A DNA stretch of 38,466 bases from a virus: positions 1-38,466 of IMG/VR virus record IMGVR_UViG_3300038415_000108, one strand, 5' to 3'. Shown here piece after piece: positions 27,121-33,836 of the stretch (positions are counted from its first letter, which is position 1; each line of letters starts with the position of its first letter). Both the position numbers and the translations under genes were made by a program. Below the pieces are notes generated by a model. It did not search any database. It was not told the DNA's origin and saw only the letters and a list, made by a program, of their open reading frames with translations.

Positions 27121-28140
27121 TGAACTCTTCCGCTTGGCAGATTCGCTCATTCTGATGAGCGTTTCTGGAGAAGCTTTACGGCCCCGATGCCATGCGGCGA
27201 GTTTTTCCCGTGTTTCGGCTGAATGTTTTCGGCCTTTGCACTTCTCGCTGATTCGCCTACCAACTTCGGCCCGATATTCGGGGGGCCAGCTAGCACGGGT
27301 TGCCGCATTTTTAGCTGCTGTTTCGGGTGGGTGTTTGGAGCCGGTGTTTGCCGCGATCATGGCGGCTATCGCTTTGGGATTTATGCGGCCCCGCATCTTT
27401 TCGATTCGGCTCCTACGTCCTTCTGGAGTTCCGCATGTGCGACCTTTCAGTTTTGCAGATAAGAGAGCGCGAGTTTCAGCACTCATGGGCGGTTTGTGTT
27501 TGGCCGATTCACTCATTCTCGCCCGAGTTTCCAAAGATAGAGGCTTTCCCCTTCGACAATCGGAGAGTTTTTGGCGGGTTTCTTTTGATACGATCCGGCC
27601 TTTTGAGGCTTTGCGGCAGTTTTCCCACACTTCAGGAGGTCTTGGAACTCCACGTAGCTGGCTCGCAATTTTTTCTGTGATTTCCGGCGAACGGTGCCTC
27701 CCAGTGTTTGCCAGCCGAGCCGCTGCTGCCATTTTGGCTATATGCTCAGGCGAACGTTTGCAGCCCTTGTTTGCGCGTGAGATCTTCTCTCGAACCTCTG
27801 GCGGTGGACTGTAGCCCAAATTGCCTTCTCCTCCGTCTGATCCATTTGTGAGAGCCGCCCCGTTACCACGAAAGAATGCTATCCACCGTTGTTCTGCTGA
27901 TGCCCAGGAATCGCCTATGCCTGTTTCCAGAACTTCCATGACAGGTCGAACCCCTGTGGTTAGCAGGAGGCGAATCCATCTGGATTTGAATGTATGTGCT
28001 TGTCGCGACTCGTGAAGTGCTTCTGAAAGATGGCATGTCATACGCCTTGTGGGTGTTTGTGAAGTCCAGCCGACATAACGAACTGTGCCGGTGCGTGGAT
28101 CTTTGAGACAATAAATGGCCCAGTTTTGCGGGGATTTCAT
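27082..28140 (-). CDS. GIY-YIG homing endonuclease with NUMOD3 repeats
   Basis: This encodes 352 residues starting at ATG 28140. The GIY-YIG domain spans about 5-95: AIYCLKDP (8-15) and RYVGWTS (21-27) are the name-giving strands, and Glu82 in SAEQRWI is a candidate metal-binding acid. From about 110 there are repeated helix-turn motifs of the NUMOD3 type (SPEHIAKMAAA, SPEITEKIASQ, SAETREKLAAWH) that bind DNA in homing enzymes. Free-standing phage homing endonucleases of this kind cut relatives that lack them and spread their own gene. Its C-terminal codons are shared with the next gene as a direct repeat. Confidence 0.9.
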   Translation of the reverse strand: MKSPQNWAIYCLKDPRTGTVRYVGWTSQTPTRRMTCHLSEALHESRQAHTFKSRWIRLLLTTGVRPVMEVLETGIGDSWASAEQRWIAFFRGNGAALTNGSDGGEGNLGYSPPPEVREKISRANKGCKRSPEHIAKMAAAARLANTGRHRSPEITEKIASQLRGVPRPPEVWENCRKASKGRIVSKETRQKLSDCRRGKPLSLETRARMSESAKHKPPMSAETRALLSAKLKGRTCGTPEGRRSRIEKMRGRINPKAIAAMIAANTGSKHPPETAAKNAATRASWPPEYRAEVGRRISEKCKGRKHSAETREKLAAWHRGRKASPETLIRMSESAKRKSSASNNGLLSLWER

Positions 28141-28544
28141 AGCATTACCAGTTCCAAAAGGTCTCGGTCGAATATCAAGGTTTGCTGCTCTGGTCCTTTT
28201 TTGCGGATGCTACGGACCTTCCCCGGTCGCTTCACGTCGGCCAGCGTCATGGGCGGCTGTGTCTCCTGCTTGGTCCTGGCCTTCTCGGTCTCCGGGGTTA
28301 ACCAGACCGTCCAGACTGGCGTGTCGCGCCTGCGCTGCTCATTGAAGACCATCTGCTTGCAGATCCCAAAGGTTTCGCCGGGCTGCAAGTCCAACTCGTT
28401 GATTTTCGCGGCGACGGCCTTGGAGACTTTCAGTAGCCGGCCGTCGGTGAGCGTGTATGTGATCTCGTAGTCTCCGAACTGCTCGGCTCTTGGTTCCTGA
28501 AGGGCCAAAGTCTGGGGTACGTTGGGTTCGAAGTGGACGTTCAT
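28137..28544 (-). CDS. Small beta-rich protein, unknown
   Basis: This encodes 135 residues starting at ATG 28544 (ATGA overlap). It combines beta strands (YEITYTLTDGRLLKVSKAVA, TPVWTVWLTPE) with a basic C-terminal half (KRPGKVRSIRKKGPEQ). A nucleic-acid-binding role is possible. It is immediately upstream of the homing endonuclease, overlapping its start. Confidence 0.6.
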   Translation of the reverse strand: MNVHFEPNVPQTLALQEPRAEQFGDYEITYTLTDGRLLKVSKAVAAKINELDLQPGETFGICKQMVFNEQRRRDTPVWTVWLTPETEKARTKQETQPPMTLADVKRPGKVRSIRKKGPEQQTLIFDRDLLELVML

Positions 28545-28876
28545 TTAGGCTCCTTGATCTTCTCCCAGTACTTCGCGTCTTCCCGGGCCTCTTGCACCTG
28601 GCGGTCAAAATCGGCGTTGTTTGCGAAGCGCTGGCACTCGTGGTATGAGGCGCGGAAGTCTCCGCACTCGACGTGGAAGCGCGGGCCGGCGTACGCTACT
28701 GTTCTGGCGGCGCATACAAGCGTTGCGAACCGGCGCTGCGGTATGTTCTCAGGTCCCACCACGCGGTACGGATGCGCCTCTTCAAAACGTACATGGTTGA
28801 TGTGTTGGCCGGGGCGTAGCGGCTCTGGACGGCGCGCGGCGGATTCTGTGGGCGACAATGGGCCGTAAAGGGGCAT
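28541..28876 (-). CDS. Small protein, unknown
   Basis: This encodes 111 residues; ATG 28876 overlaps the preceding stop (TGATG) and is preferred over ATG 28906. Features are HINHVRFEEAHPYRVVGPE, a Cys pair (VCAAR, VECGDF) and a helical end (FDRQVQEAREDAKYWEKI). It ends KEPK, whose AAGGAG codons supply the Shine-Dalgarno for the next gene. No family is recognised. Confidence 0.58.
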   Translation of the reverse strand: MPLYGPLSPTESAARRPEPLRPGQHINHVRFEEAHPYRVVGPENIPQRRFATLVCAARTVAYAGPRFHVECGDFRASYHECQRFANNADFDRQVQEAREDAKYWEKIKEPK

Positions 28877-29037
28877 CAGCAAGGCCTCCTGGACCAGATG
28901 AGCCATATGATGAAGGCCCACTGCAAAACGATCAAAATACGAAATCGGGTCAGTTTGCGGCGGGCCGCGATTGCCTCCTGTCGGCTTTGGCTCAACCTGT
29001 AAGCGGATTCGGCTGTCACATCGTCGCTGGTACGCAT
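28876..29037 (-). CDS. 53-residue C-anchored membrane protein
   Basis: ATG 29037 overlaps the upstream stop (TGATG). A polar helix (YRLSQSRQEAIAARRKL) precedes a single hydrophobic segment (FRILIVLQWAFIIWLIW) and RRPC. It could be a tail-anchored inner-membrane peptide expressed early. The function is unknown. Confidence 0.55.
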   Translation of the reverse strand: MRTSDDVTAESAYRLSQSRQEAIAARRKLTRFRILIVLQWAFIIWLIWSRRPC

Positions 29038-29369
29038 CAAGCGGCCTTCTCCCATGTGGTGCGGCCTGGCTCGCGGCCGGCTTCCTTGTGCGTGCGCTGG
29101 CAGATGGGGCATGTAAGCCGGTGGAGTTTCACCTGGTAGTTCAGTTGTGCGACGGCTTGGGCTTGCAGAATCAGCGCGTATTCAATCGGGCACCGAGGCT
29201 CTACAGGCGTTTCGGGATCGTCTTCGCACGGGCACTCCGTACCGTCGAGCGGGCGCCCGCACCGCTGGCAAGGCTCTGCGATGGCAAAGAAGGGCTTCGG
29301 CTCGGCTTGCCGGCTCAGCCGGAAGTTCTGCGCCGGGCCGAAAACGGATTCCTCGGTGAAACGGTCCAT
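29037..29369 (-). CDS. Zinc-binding-like protein, unknown
   Basis: This encodes 110 residues; ATG 29369 overlaps the upstream stop (TGATG). There are three Cys pairs (PCQRCGRPLDG, TECPCEDD, LTCPICQRTH), the last pair with His as in C2H2- or HNH-like knuckles. The middle helix is Ala/Gln-rich (ALILQAQAVAQLNYQ). Zinc binding is likely. The rest is open. Confidence 0.6.
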   Translation of the reverse strand: MDRFTEESVFGPAQNFRLSRQAEPKPFFAIAEPCQRCGRPLDGTECPCEDDPETPVEPRCPIEYALILQAQAVAQLNYQVKLHRLTCPICQRTHKEAGREPGRTTWEKAA

Positions 29370-29554
29370 CAGCATACCTGCCTTTCCAGTTGGGCTTCGA
29401 CGGCCTGGAATTTCTGCCGGCTGTCTCGGTCGGCCGGTCTGCGCTCGAGGACGGCGCCGTACATTCGGTAGGCTCCGATCAACTGCTCTACCTGGTGAAT
29501 GCGCCCGCCGCCGGCTGAGGCTCGGACACGTTGGATAAGGGCTTCGTTTGCCAT
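29369..29554 (-). CDS. 61-residue helical protein, unknown
   Basis: ATG 29554 follows GGAGG at good spacing. It is helical with a Gly turn (NEALIQRVRASAGGGRIHQV; QKFQAVEAQLERQV). It is translationally coupled downstream (TGATG). No motif is recognised. Confidence 0.5.
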   Translation of the reverse strand: MANEALIQRVRASAGGGRIHQVEQLIGAYRMYGAVLERRPADRDSRQKFQAVEAQLERQVC

Positions 29555-29556
29555 GG

Positions 29557-29745
29557 CTATTTGCACCTCCGGCAGGTCCGCGCGGTGGCAAGCGTAGCAA
29601 TCACCAGGACGGTCCAGCAGATGACTCCCTGGGAAGTCCACTGGCGCATGGTGGTGAGCCAGTAGGGCACCGGACCACGGATCACAGCCTCGAGGTGGGA
29701 CCACTGGCCCCGTAGAATCGCTTCAAAAGAATTAAGTGTCATCAT
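29557..29745 (-). CDS. 62-residue membrane protein
   Basis: ATG 29745 overlaps the HNH stop (ATGA). An amphipathic start (FEAILRGQWSHLEAVI) is followed by one hydrophobic helix (VICWTVLVIATLATA) and a basic Cys end (RTCRRCK). It lies second in the leftward early operon. The function is unknown. Confidence 0.52.
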   Translation of the reverse strand: MMTLNSFEAILRGQWSHLEAVIRGPVPYWLTTMRQWTSQGVICWTVLVIATLATARTCRRCK

Positions 29746-30068
29746 GCCACCTTCCGCCTTTGGGTTTCGCTGTACTCCTGGTTTAGCCGTTGAATCAGTG
29801 CCGAAACCTCGATCCGATGTTGCTCTGCGAAGTCTTGGGGCGCGGCGTCAAAGGCGTCGTGGCATCGCCGGCAGAGCGGGATGCACGTCAGGTCTGAAGC
29901 CTTCTGGGACATCCCGTGCGGGCCGGTGTGCGCCGGATCAATACCCCAGGATCGCCCGCACGCGGCGCATGGCAGTCTCTTCACCCATCGGCGGTACTCA
30001 GGGTCTCGAATCGGCTTCGCGGGGCGGTAGCGGATCTCGGAACGGATGCCAAAGGGTGTCTCAATCAC
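29742..30068 (-). CDS. HNH nuclease-like protein (Ref/DUF968-like)
   Basis: This encodes 108 residues. GTG 30068 is chosen because it sits seven bases after a strong promoter -10, so longer frames would start upstream of transcription. CAAC at 34-37, DPAHTGPHG with His47, and CRRCHD at 66-71 form an HNH/zinc core, as in the RecA-dependent nuclease Ref and DUF968 proteins. Such nucleases cut DNA in recombination or in host takeover. It leads the leftward operon. Confidence 0.75.
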   Translation of the reverse strand: MIETPFGIRSEIRYRPAKPIRDPEYRRWVKRLPCAACGRSWGIDPAHTGPHGMSQKASDLTCIPLCRRCHDAFDAAPQDFAEQHRIEVSALIQRLNQEYSETQRRKVA

Positions 30069-30075
30069 GATTCCA

Positions 30076-30104
30076 AGTTTACTGCGTAGCTTTACGCATG
30101 TCAA
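30076..30104 (-). promoter_or_regulatory. Consensus leftward promoter with operator in its spacer
   Basis: Read leftward, TTGACA (30104-30099) and TAAACT (30081-30076) are 17 bases apart, the best promoter in the window. The spacer contains a perfect dyad, TGCGTA-GCTT-TACGCA on the plus strand (30083-30098), ideally placed for a repressor. The GTG start at 30068 follows by seven bases, so the message should be leaderless. Confidence 0.75.
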
Positions 30105-30122
30105 GAGAATTCTGCACGAATA

Positions 30123-30152
30123 TTGCAATGCGTGACTCTTCGCAGGTACTAT
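30123..30152 (+). promoter_or_regulatory. Rightward promoter, divergent from 30076-30104
   Basis: TTGCAA (30123-30128), 18 bases and TACTAT (30147-30152) end six bases before ATG 30159. With the leftward promoter it forms a compact divergent switch reminiscent of phage early control regions. Confidence 0.5.
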
Positions 30153-30158
30153 GGGGTC

Positions 30159-30302
30159 ATGGATTCTCATCAGATGGGCCACTTGGGCGGCCTTGCACGC
30201 GCAAAGAAGCTCAGTAAAAAACAGTTAAGTGTTTCCGCGAAGAAGGCGGCTTTGGCCCGTTGGTCCAAGGCTCGAAAGAGGAAACGCCGTGACATAAAGT
30301 AA
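30159..30302 (+). CDS. 47-residue basic GGxARA-type protein
   Basis: The frame from ATG 30159 to TAA 30300-30302 encodes MDSHQMGHLGGLARAKKL and continues KQLSVSAKKAALARW with a Lys/Arg end. The pattern G-G-x-A-R-A-x-x-L, then A-A-x-A-R-W, is shared with the next two small genes. Short proteins and tails with it are common in phages and soil bacteria, without a proven role. Its strong positive charge suggests nucleic-acid binding. It lies directly behind the divergent promoter, the usual place of a regulator. Confidence 0.62.
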   Translation: MDSHQMGHLGGLARAKKLSKKQLSVSAKKAALARWSKARKRKRRDIK

Positions 30303-30318
30303 TGTTGCGTATTGTTTG

Positions 30319-30441
30319 ATGCTCCTTCGAAAGCGCGCTACTGATTTAGACTTCGAGATATTGTGGTTGGAGGCCTACCAGCGTCGGGAAGAGATTGCGC
30401 GCGGGGCTGCTTTGGCTCGGTGGCACAAGCTGAAAGGCTAG
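30319..30441 (+). CDS. 40-residue protein ending in AALARW motif
   Basis: The frame from ATG 30319 to TAG 30439-30441 encodes a helix (DLDFEILWLEAYQRREEIA) followed by RGAALARWHKLKG. It keeps only the second half of the GGxARA/AARW pattern of its neighbours. No Shine-Dalgarno is obvious. A partial paralogue is the most likely explanation. Confidence 0.48.
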   Translation: MLLRKRATDLDFEILWLEAYQRREEIARGAALARWHKLKG

Positions 30442-30464
30442 GGTAAGAGAGGACCACTGGCACG

Positions 30465-30677
30465 ATGACGGATGATCATCTGTATAGATGTATCGCGGCA
30501 TTGAAGGCGCGATACGCACAGATTCAGGACCTCATTCGCTCACTGGAACTTCTTCAATCGCCCACGACTGAATGGGATTCGTTCACGATGGGCAGGAAGG
30601 GCGGTTTGGCACGCGCCAGCAAGTTGACGCCGAAACAGCGGAGCGAGGCTGCGCGCCGGGCCGTCTTGGTCCGTTAG
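30465..30677 (+). CDS. 70-residue protein with GGxARA motif
   Basis: ATG 30465 follows AGAGAGGA. An N-terminal helix (IAALKARYAQIQDLIRSLEL) is joined to MGRKGGLARASKL and RSEAARRAVLVR, the same motif as in the 30159 gene. The three adjacent genes thus form a small family with different N-terminal parts. The operon ends with a terminator at 30694-30752. Confidence 0.6.
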   Translation: MTDDHLYRCIAALKARYAQIQDLIRSLELLQSPTTEWDSFTMGRKGGLARASKLTPKQRSEAARRAVLVR

Positions 30678-30693
30678 CAGAAAACGAAGAAAC

Positions 30694-30765
30694 GGCGGGC
30701 GGGCCGGCCCGTCTCGAAGTAGGGTACTCTCGACCGAAGAAACCCGCCCGCCTTCCTTCTTGGTT
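30694..30765 (+). terminator. Terminator with 10-bp stem and T-rich tail
   Basis: GGCGGGCGGG (30694-30703) pairs perfectly with CCCGCCCGCC (30743-30752), followed by TTCCTTCTTGGTTTT. The loop of about 39 bases is long for an intrinsic terminator but the stem is very stable. It separates the small-gene operon from the replication genes. Confidence 0.6.
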
Positions 30766-30888
30766 TTCAGTTTTAAGTACCTTATATATTCCCCCCCCGG
30801 TTCGGACGTGCGTGTCCTGACATGGCATGAAATAGAGACATTCGCGTCTTGTTTTCGCCTTTTCTTCCCTGTTTCAGAAAAAAACTTC

Positions 30889-30917
30889 TTGAAATCACCT
30901 GTTTTTGGGTGTATACT
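30889..30917 (+). promoter_or_regulatory. Promoter of the replication genes
   Basis: TTGAAA (30889-30894), exactly 17 bases and TATACT (30912-30917) predict a start near 30924. This leaves a leader of about 177 bases before ATG 31101. An AT-rich stretch with a run of eight C lies 100 bases upstream; I see no gene in 30753-30888. Confidence 0.7.
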
Positions 30918-30926
30918 CCGAATTGC

Positions 30927-30977
30927 CTTGAGTTCAAGACCCATCGCCGGATTCCCCTTGCAATATGTTTCAAGGGG
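30927..30977 (+). promoter_or_regulatory. Operator-like dyad and leader hairpin behind the replication promoter
   Basis: CTTGA-GT-TCAAG (30927-30938) is a perfect 12-base dyad just after the predicted start site, a usual place for a repressor. It is followed by CCCCTTG (30954-30960) pairing with CAAGGGG (30971-30977), a leader hairpin. No classical repressor gene is recognised; the 31101-31496 winged-helix-like protein is one candidate. Confidence 0.5.
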
Positions 30978-31100
30978 TGCTATGATTGTTGCGTCCGGAT
31001 CGGCTCGCTGCCGATTCAGTGCCAGGGGCGGTCACCACCATCAAGGCAGTGCTGATCGCCCCGTTAGAAACTCCCCTTCCAAAAATCCAGGAGATCTCCA

Positions 31101-31496
31101 ATGATACTGCATGGCGTCAAGTCAGACTGTAATCCAAATACTCTTTTTGCGGCAATCCGAAAGCACCGGCGAAAAATCCCGTATCTCTATCCGTGGTTAG
31201 CTGATCTTCCCAGGCTATGCCACGGTGCCGCCACCTGGGCTCTGATCTTTGCCGTATTAGCCAGAACCCAGACGGATGGATGGACACCACACCTTGACAA
31301 AGAGTGGCTTGCTACGGTCTGTCGGGTTAATCGCCGGTCGCTGGACAGAGAAATCGGCTACTTGGAGCCCTCACGGATGGCCGACGTGAAGCATCGCTGG
31401 GGAGCAGTTTCCATTCGCTTGTGTTTCAAACGCTGGCCGAAGTTGCCAGGTCGGGTTCCCGTTCCACGCGTAATTAAAATTTCCAAGTCAGCATAA
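31101..31496 (+). CDS. Winged-helix-like protein, short paralogue of the replication protein
   Basis: This encodes 131 residues; ATG 31101 follows CAGGAG. Residues about 30-125 align with residues 35-140 of the next gene: LADLPRLC with AELPRLC, HLDKEWLATVCRVNRRSLDR with DLDKPALALECCTDKRTVDR, and VSIRLCFKRW with VSVRLMYRDW. The helix-turn-helix followed by a beta wing fits a winged-helix DNA-binding domain. Having only this domain, it may be an autoregulator or an initiation partner that binds the same sites. Function is inferred. Confidence 0.62.
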   Translation: MILHGVKSDCNPNTLFAAIRKHRRKIPYLYPWLADLPRLCHGAATWALIFAVLARTQTDGWTPHLDKEWLATVCRVNRRSLDREIGYLEPSRMADVKHRWGAVSIRLCFKRWPKLPGRVPVPRVIKISKSA

Positions 31497-31507
31497 GGAG
31501 TCTATAA

Positions 31508-32659
31508 ATGCCTGCAACTCAACGGCGCCCGCGCCAAACGCTCAACAGCGTAGAGGATCTCCGGCAGAGACTTCGACAACAGAGCGAGTTTGAAGCGCAG
31601 ACCGGATGGTGCCAGTTTTACCATGCCTGGCGGGCTGAACTACCTCGTCTGTGTCCTGGGTTAAGCTGCCGAAGTCTGATTGACGCGATTTCAAGCGAAG
31701 TCAACATCCAAGCTGCCAAAGCCAAGAAATCCGGCAAACAGCCGTCGGAGTGGAGCCCCGATCTCGACAAGCCCGCATTGGCGCTCGAATGCTGTACCGA
31801 CAAGCGCACGGTGGATCGAGACATCAAGTACCTGGAGGTCTCAGGTATGGCCCAGGTGCGCCATAGCATCCGCGGCACCGTCTCCGTTCGGCTGATGTAC
31901 CGGGACTGGCAGAACCTGCCCGACTACAAGCCAGAGGACCGAAAAGAGCCTCAGCCATCTGCGGAGCCTGCGGAGCCGAAAGAAACCGTCGAGCTTGTCA
32001 AGGCGCCCCGCCAGGTGAAGGCCGGCGAGTTTTCTGAGCGGATCAAAATCGAATGTCCGGTTTCTTCCTTTTGCTTCAAGGCCGGTGGCGCGGTTGACAT
32101 GGCCTTCACGGCCGTGGTAAAAGGGGGCGAGCTCCTGGTATGTTCGGAAGCATTACAAGAGTTTTCCACAGACCGAAGCCAGAAAAACCATGTTTCTAAT
32201 GTTTCCAACAAGTTACATGGCGAACAAAAGGCGAATGCGAGACACGCACGTCTTCATGAACAGCAGAAATCCACAGGTTATCCACAGCAGGGCGAAAATA
32301 AGGCGAAGGGCGAAGTAAAGGCGAAACACCCAAGGGCTGATGAGTTGGCCCGGCTTTTCGATCCGATTCTCTTGAAATCCTGCCAGCGGTCGCTATCGGC
32401 CGATCAAGTAGCCTTCGATCAAGCTCTCAACGCCCTGGGCGATCTGTCCCATGACTTCCTGGTTAAATTCGTGATTCAACGGGCCGAACGGCCCATATCT
32501 TCACCCAAAGTTTGCGCGTCCATCGTGAAAGATGCGCTGGTCAACTGGAGGGCTTCCAAGGATCTGCCGCCGGGCATGCCAGTGCAACGCAGCGGGCGCA
32601 TGACTCCTACGGAGCAGGCGATTGAGCTTGCAAAGCGGCGCCGCCAGGAGCGGGCATGA
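31508..32659 (+). CDS. Putative replication initiator (winged-helix-like, O-type layout)
   Basis: This encodes 383 residues starting at ATG 31508, with AAGGAG upstream. Residues about 35-140 are the winged-helix-like DNA-binding domain shared with the 31101 gene. A Pro/Glu linker and a beta segment follow. A Lys/Gln-rich low-complexity region (about 225-280) is where the DNA carries a DnaA box and GGCGAA repeats. The C-terminal domain is helical (LARLFDPILLKSCQRSL; ASIVKDALVNWRASKDL). DNA-binding N-terminus, origin inside the gene and helical C-terminus is the layout of lambda O. No sequence match to O is claimed. Confidence 0.58.
   Translation: MPATQRRPRQTLNSVEDLRQRLRQQSEFEAQTGWCQFYHAWRAELPRLCPGLSCRSLIDAISSEVNIQAAKAKKSGKQPSEWSPDLDKPALALECCTDKRTVDRDIKYLEVSGMAQVRHSIRGTVSVRLMYRDWQNLPDYKPEDRKEPQPSAEPAEPKETVELVKAPRQVKAGEFSERIKIECPVSSFCFKAGGAVDMAFTAVVKGGELLVCSEALQEFSTDRSQKNHVSNVSNKLHGEQKANARHARLHEQQKSTGYPQQGENKAKGEVKAKHPRADELARLFDPILLKSCQRSLSADQVAFDQALNALGDLSHDFLVKFVIQRAERPISSPKVCASIVKDALVNWRASKDLPPGMPVQRSGRMTPTEQAIELAKRRRQERA
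32162..32325 (+). other. Candidate replication origin inside the initiator gene
   Basis: A perfect DnaA box, TTATCCACA, lies at 32278-32286, with a one-mismatch box TTTTCCACA at 32162-32170. Six GGCGAA repeats flank it at 32219, 32230, 32291, 32302, 32309 and 32320. They fall in two different reading frames, coding for Gly-Glu and for Lys-Ala, so they are not merely a peptide repeat. The segment is also richer in A/T than its surroundings. Iterons plus DnaA boxes within an initiator gene are typical of phage and plasmid origins. Confidence 0.5.
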
Positions 32660-33213
32660 CCGAAACTGAGGAGCCGATCGCTGAAACTCTGGCGGCGTGC
32701 TTTGAACGCTGCCAGAATTATCCGCGAGATTTGGCAGGAGTACAGGCTTTAGCCAAAGGCCTTGAAGAAGCCGCGGATAAGCAGGGTGTTCCCATGATGG
32801 CCATTGTTGACCGCTGGCGGCTCAGCAGTCCGTTCTGCCCTACGGATTTTGATCTAATGGGAGCGGCCTGCCTAATCCGCGACGAATCAGAGCGCGCCAC
32901 GGCAGAACGGCAGACCGATAAAGAGCGATTCGAGGCCAGTGATCAGCGCGTGGCTGATTTGGTTACGCGCGGCCTGTTGGCTCCAGCGTGTCCGCTGTGC
33001 GAGCCCGGCTCTCCGTATTGCGAGTACGGCGGTCACAAAAAACACTTATGGGAAAAGGCTCAGTGGGACAGATGGGAGGCGCAGCAGGAAGAAGAGATGG
33101 CCCGCCGTCAATTAGCTCCGCCTCCGGTATCAGGCCGGGACACCTTGAAGCCAGTCACCCCGAGCGACGTGCAGCGGGCGGTTGAAGAGTTGCACGCAAA
33201 AAAGACTTCGTGA
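32656..33213 (+). CDS. Replication-linked protein, unknown
   Basis: This encodes 185 residues (ATGA overlap with the initiator). It is acidic and helical at the N-terminus (IAETLAACFERC; VQALAKGLEEAADKQGV). A Cys group (CPLCEPGSPYC) follows, and then a charged coiled coil (EKAQWDRWEAQQEEEMARR). Its place right after an O-type initiator is where a helicase-loading partner would be, but there is no ATPase motif and no detectable family. The role is open. Confidence 0.58.
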   Translation: MTETEEPIAETLAACFERCQNYPRDLAGVQALAKGLEEAADKQGVPMMAIVDRWRLSSPFCPTDFDLMGAACLIRDESERATAERQTDKERFEASDQRVADLVTRGLLAPACPLCEPGSPYCEYGGHKKHLWEKAQWDRWEAQQEEEMARRQLAPPPVSGRDTLKPVTPSDVQRAVEELHAKKTS

Positions 33214-33220
33214 AAGGAGG

Positions 33221-33328
33221 GTAGCGGATATCGTTCAGTGACCAGAGCGGGGGGGCCGGTGAGTTCCCAACAGGGGGAAACGCAACGGCGGGTCATGATG
33301 CTTACCGGCCCCTCACAGATTCCGCTAC
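33221..33328. terminator. Large nested hairpin structure between convergent genes
   Basis: GTAGCGGA (33221-33228) pairs with TCCGCTAC (33321-33328). Inside it GGGGCCGGT (33252-33260) pairs with ACCGGCCCC (33304-33312), and TTCCC (33264-33268) with GGGAA (33275-33279). It fills the gap between a rightward gene ending at 33213 and a leftward gene ending at 33325. A bidirectional terminator is the simple reading; a structured RNA is possible. Confidence 0.5.
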
Positions 33329-33750
33329 TTCTGGAGTCCCTTCACGACGTGCCCGCTGGTCACAAGTGCCAGCACGTCGCGGCCAAAAGGCGTTAGCACC
33401 CTTCCGTTGATGCACGTCTCGCACACCACTTGAACAGTGTCGCGGCTTCGCTTCTCGGTGAACTTGCGGACATCCTCATTAAAAAGTCTTGTGCCTTTGC
33501 CTTTGCAGTCTGGGCAGACTGTTTCGAGCTGGATCTGCTTGCGGACCTCTGGGGCGATCCGCTCCTTGAGTTGCAAGATGGCGCTGCCGTTGCGCAAGCA
33601 TTGAAAGCGGCACTGGTCTTTGCAGAACCGCTGTTTCGGGTGCTTCGGCTTGTACGATTTTCCGCAATTGTCGCACTTGCGGCGGGGCAGATTTAGCCAT
33701 TCTTCCTTGATCCCTCGGTGCTGTTCTGTGGGGTCCGTCGTTTTTGCCAT
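33325..33750 (-). CDS. Double zinc-finger protein
   Basis: This encodes 141 residues; ATG 33750 follows GAGGAG. The first knuckle, CDNCGKSYKPKHPKQRFC with a further Cys (KDQCR), resembles a treble-clef finger. The second, CPDCKGKG with CETC, resembles a DnaJ-type zinc ribbon. The C-terminus, LTPFGRDVLALV, recurs in the 34952-35284 protein as LTPFGRDLLIRM. DNA or protein binding through zinc is likely; the exact role is unknown. Confidence 0.68.
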   Translation of the reverse strand: MAKTTDPTEQHRGIKEEWLNLPRRKCDNCGKSYKPKHPKQRFCKDQCRFQCLRNGSAILQLKERIAPEVRKQIQLETVCPDCKGKGTRLFNEDVRKFTEKRSRDTVQVVCETCINGRVLTPFGRDVLALVTSGHVVKGLQK

Positions 33751-33784
33751 AGTCAACACTCCTCGAAAGTTTAAGATGTGCGCG

Positions 33785-33806
33785 TACGCGGGTGGTATCC
33801 CGCGTA
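33785..33806. promoter_or_regulatory. Perfect 8-bp-arm dyad upstream of the zinc-finger gene
   Basis: TACGCGGG (33785-33792), six bases, then CCCGCGTA (33799-33806). It lies 35-56 bases before ATG 33750, near where a -35 box would be, and 30 bases after the FkbM stop. There is no T-run, so an operator or mRNA hairpin is more likely than a terminator. Confidence 0.5.
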
Positions 33807-33836
33807 GCACCCAGTTCTAATTGTGCTCCTGAAGGG

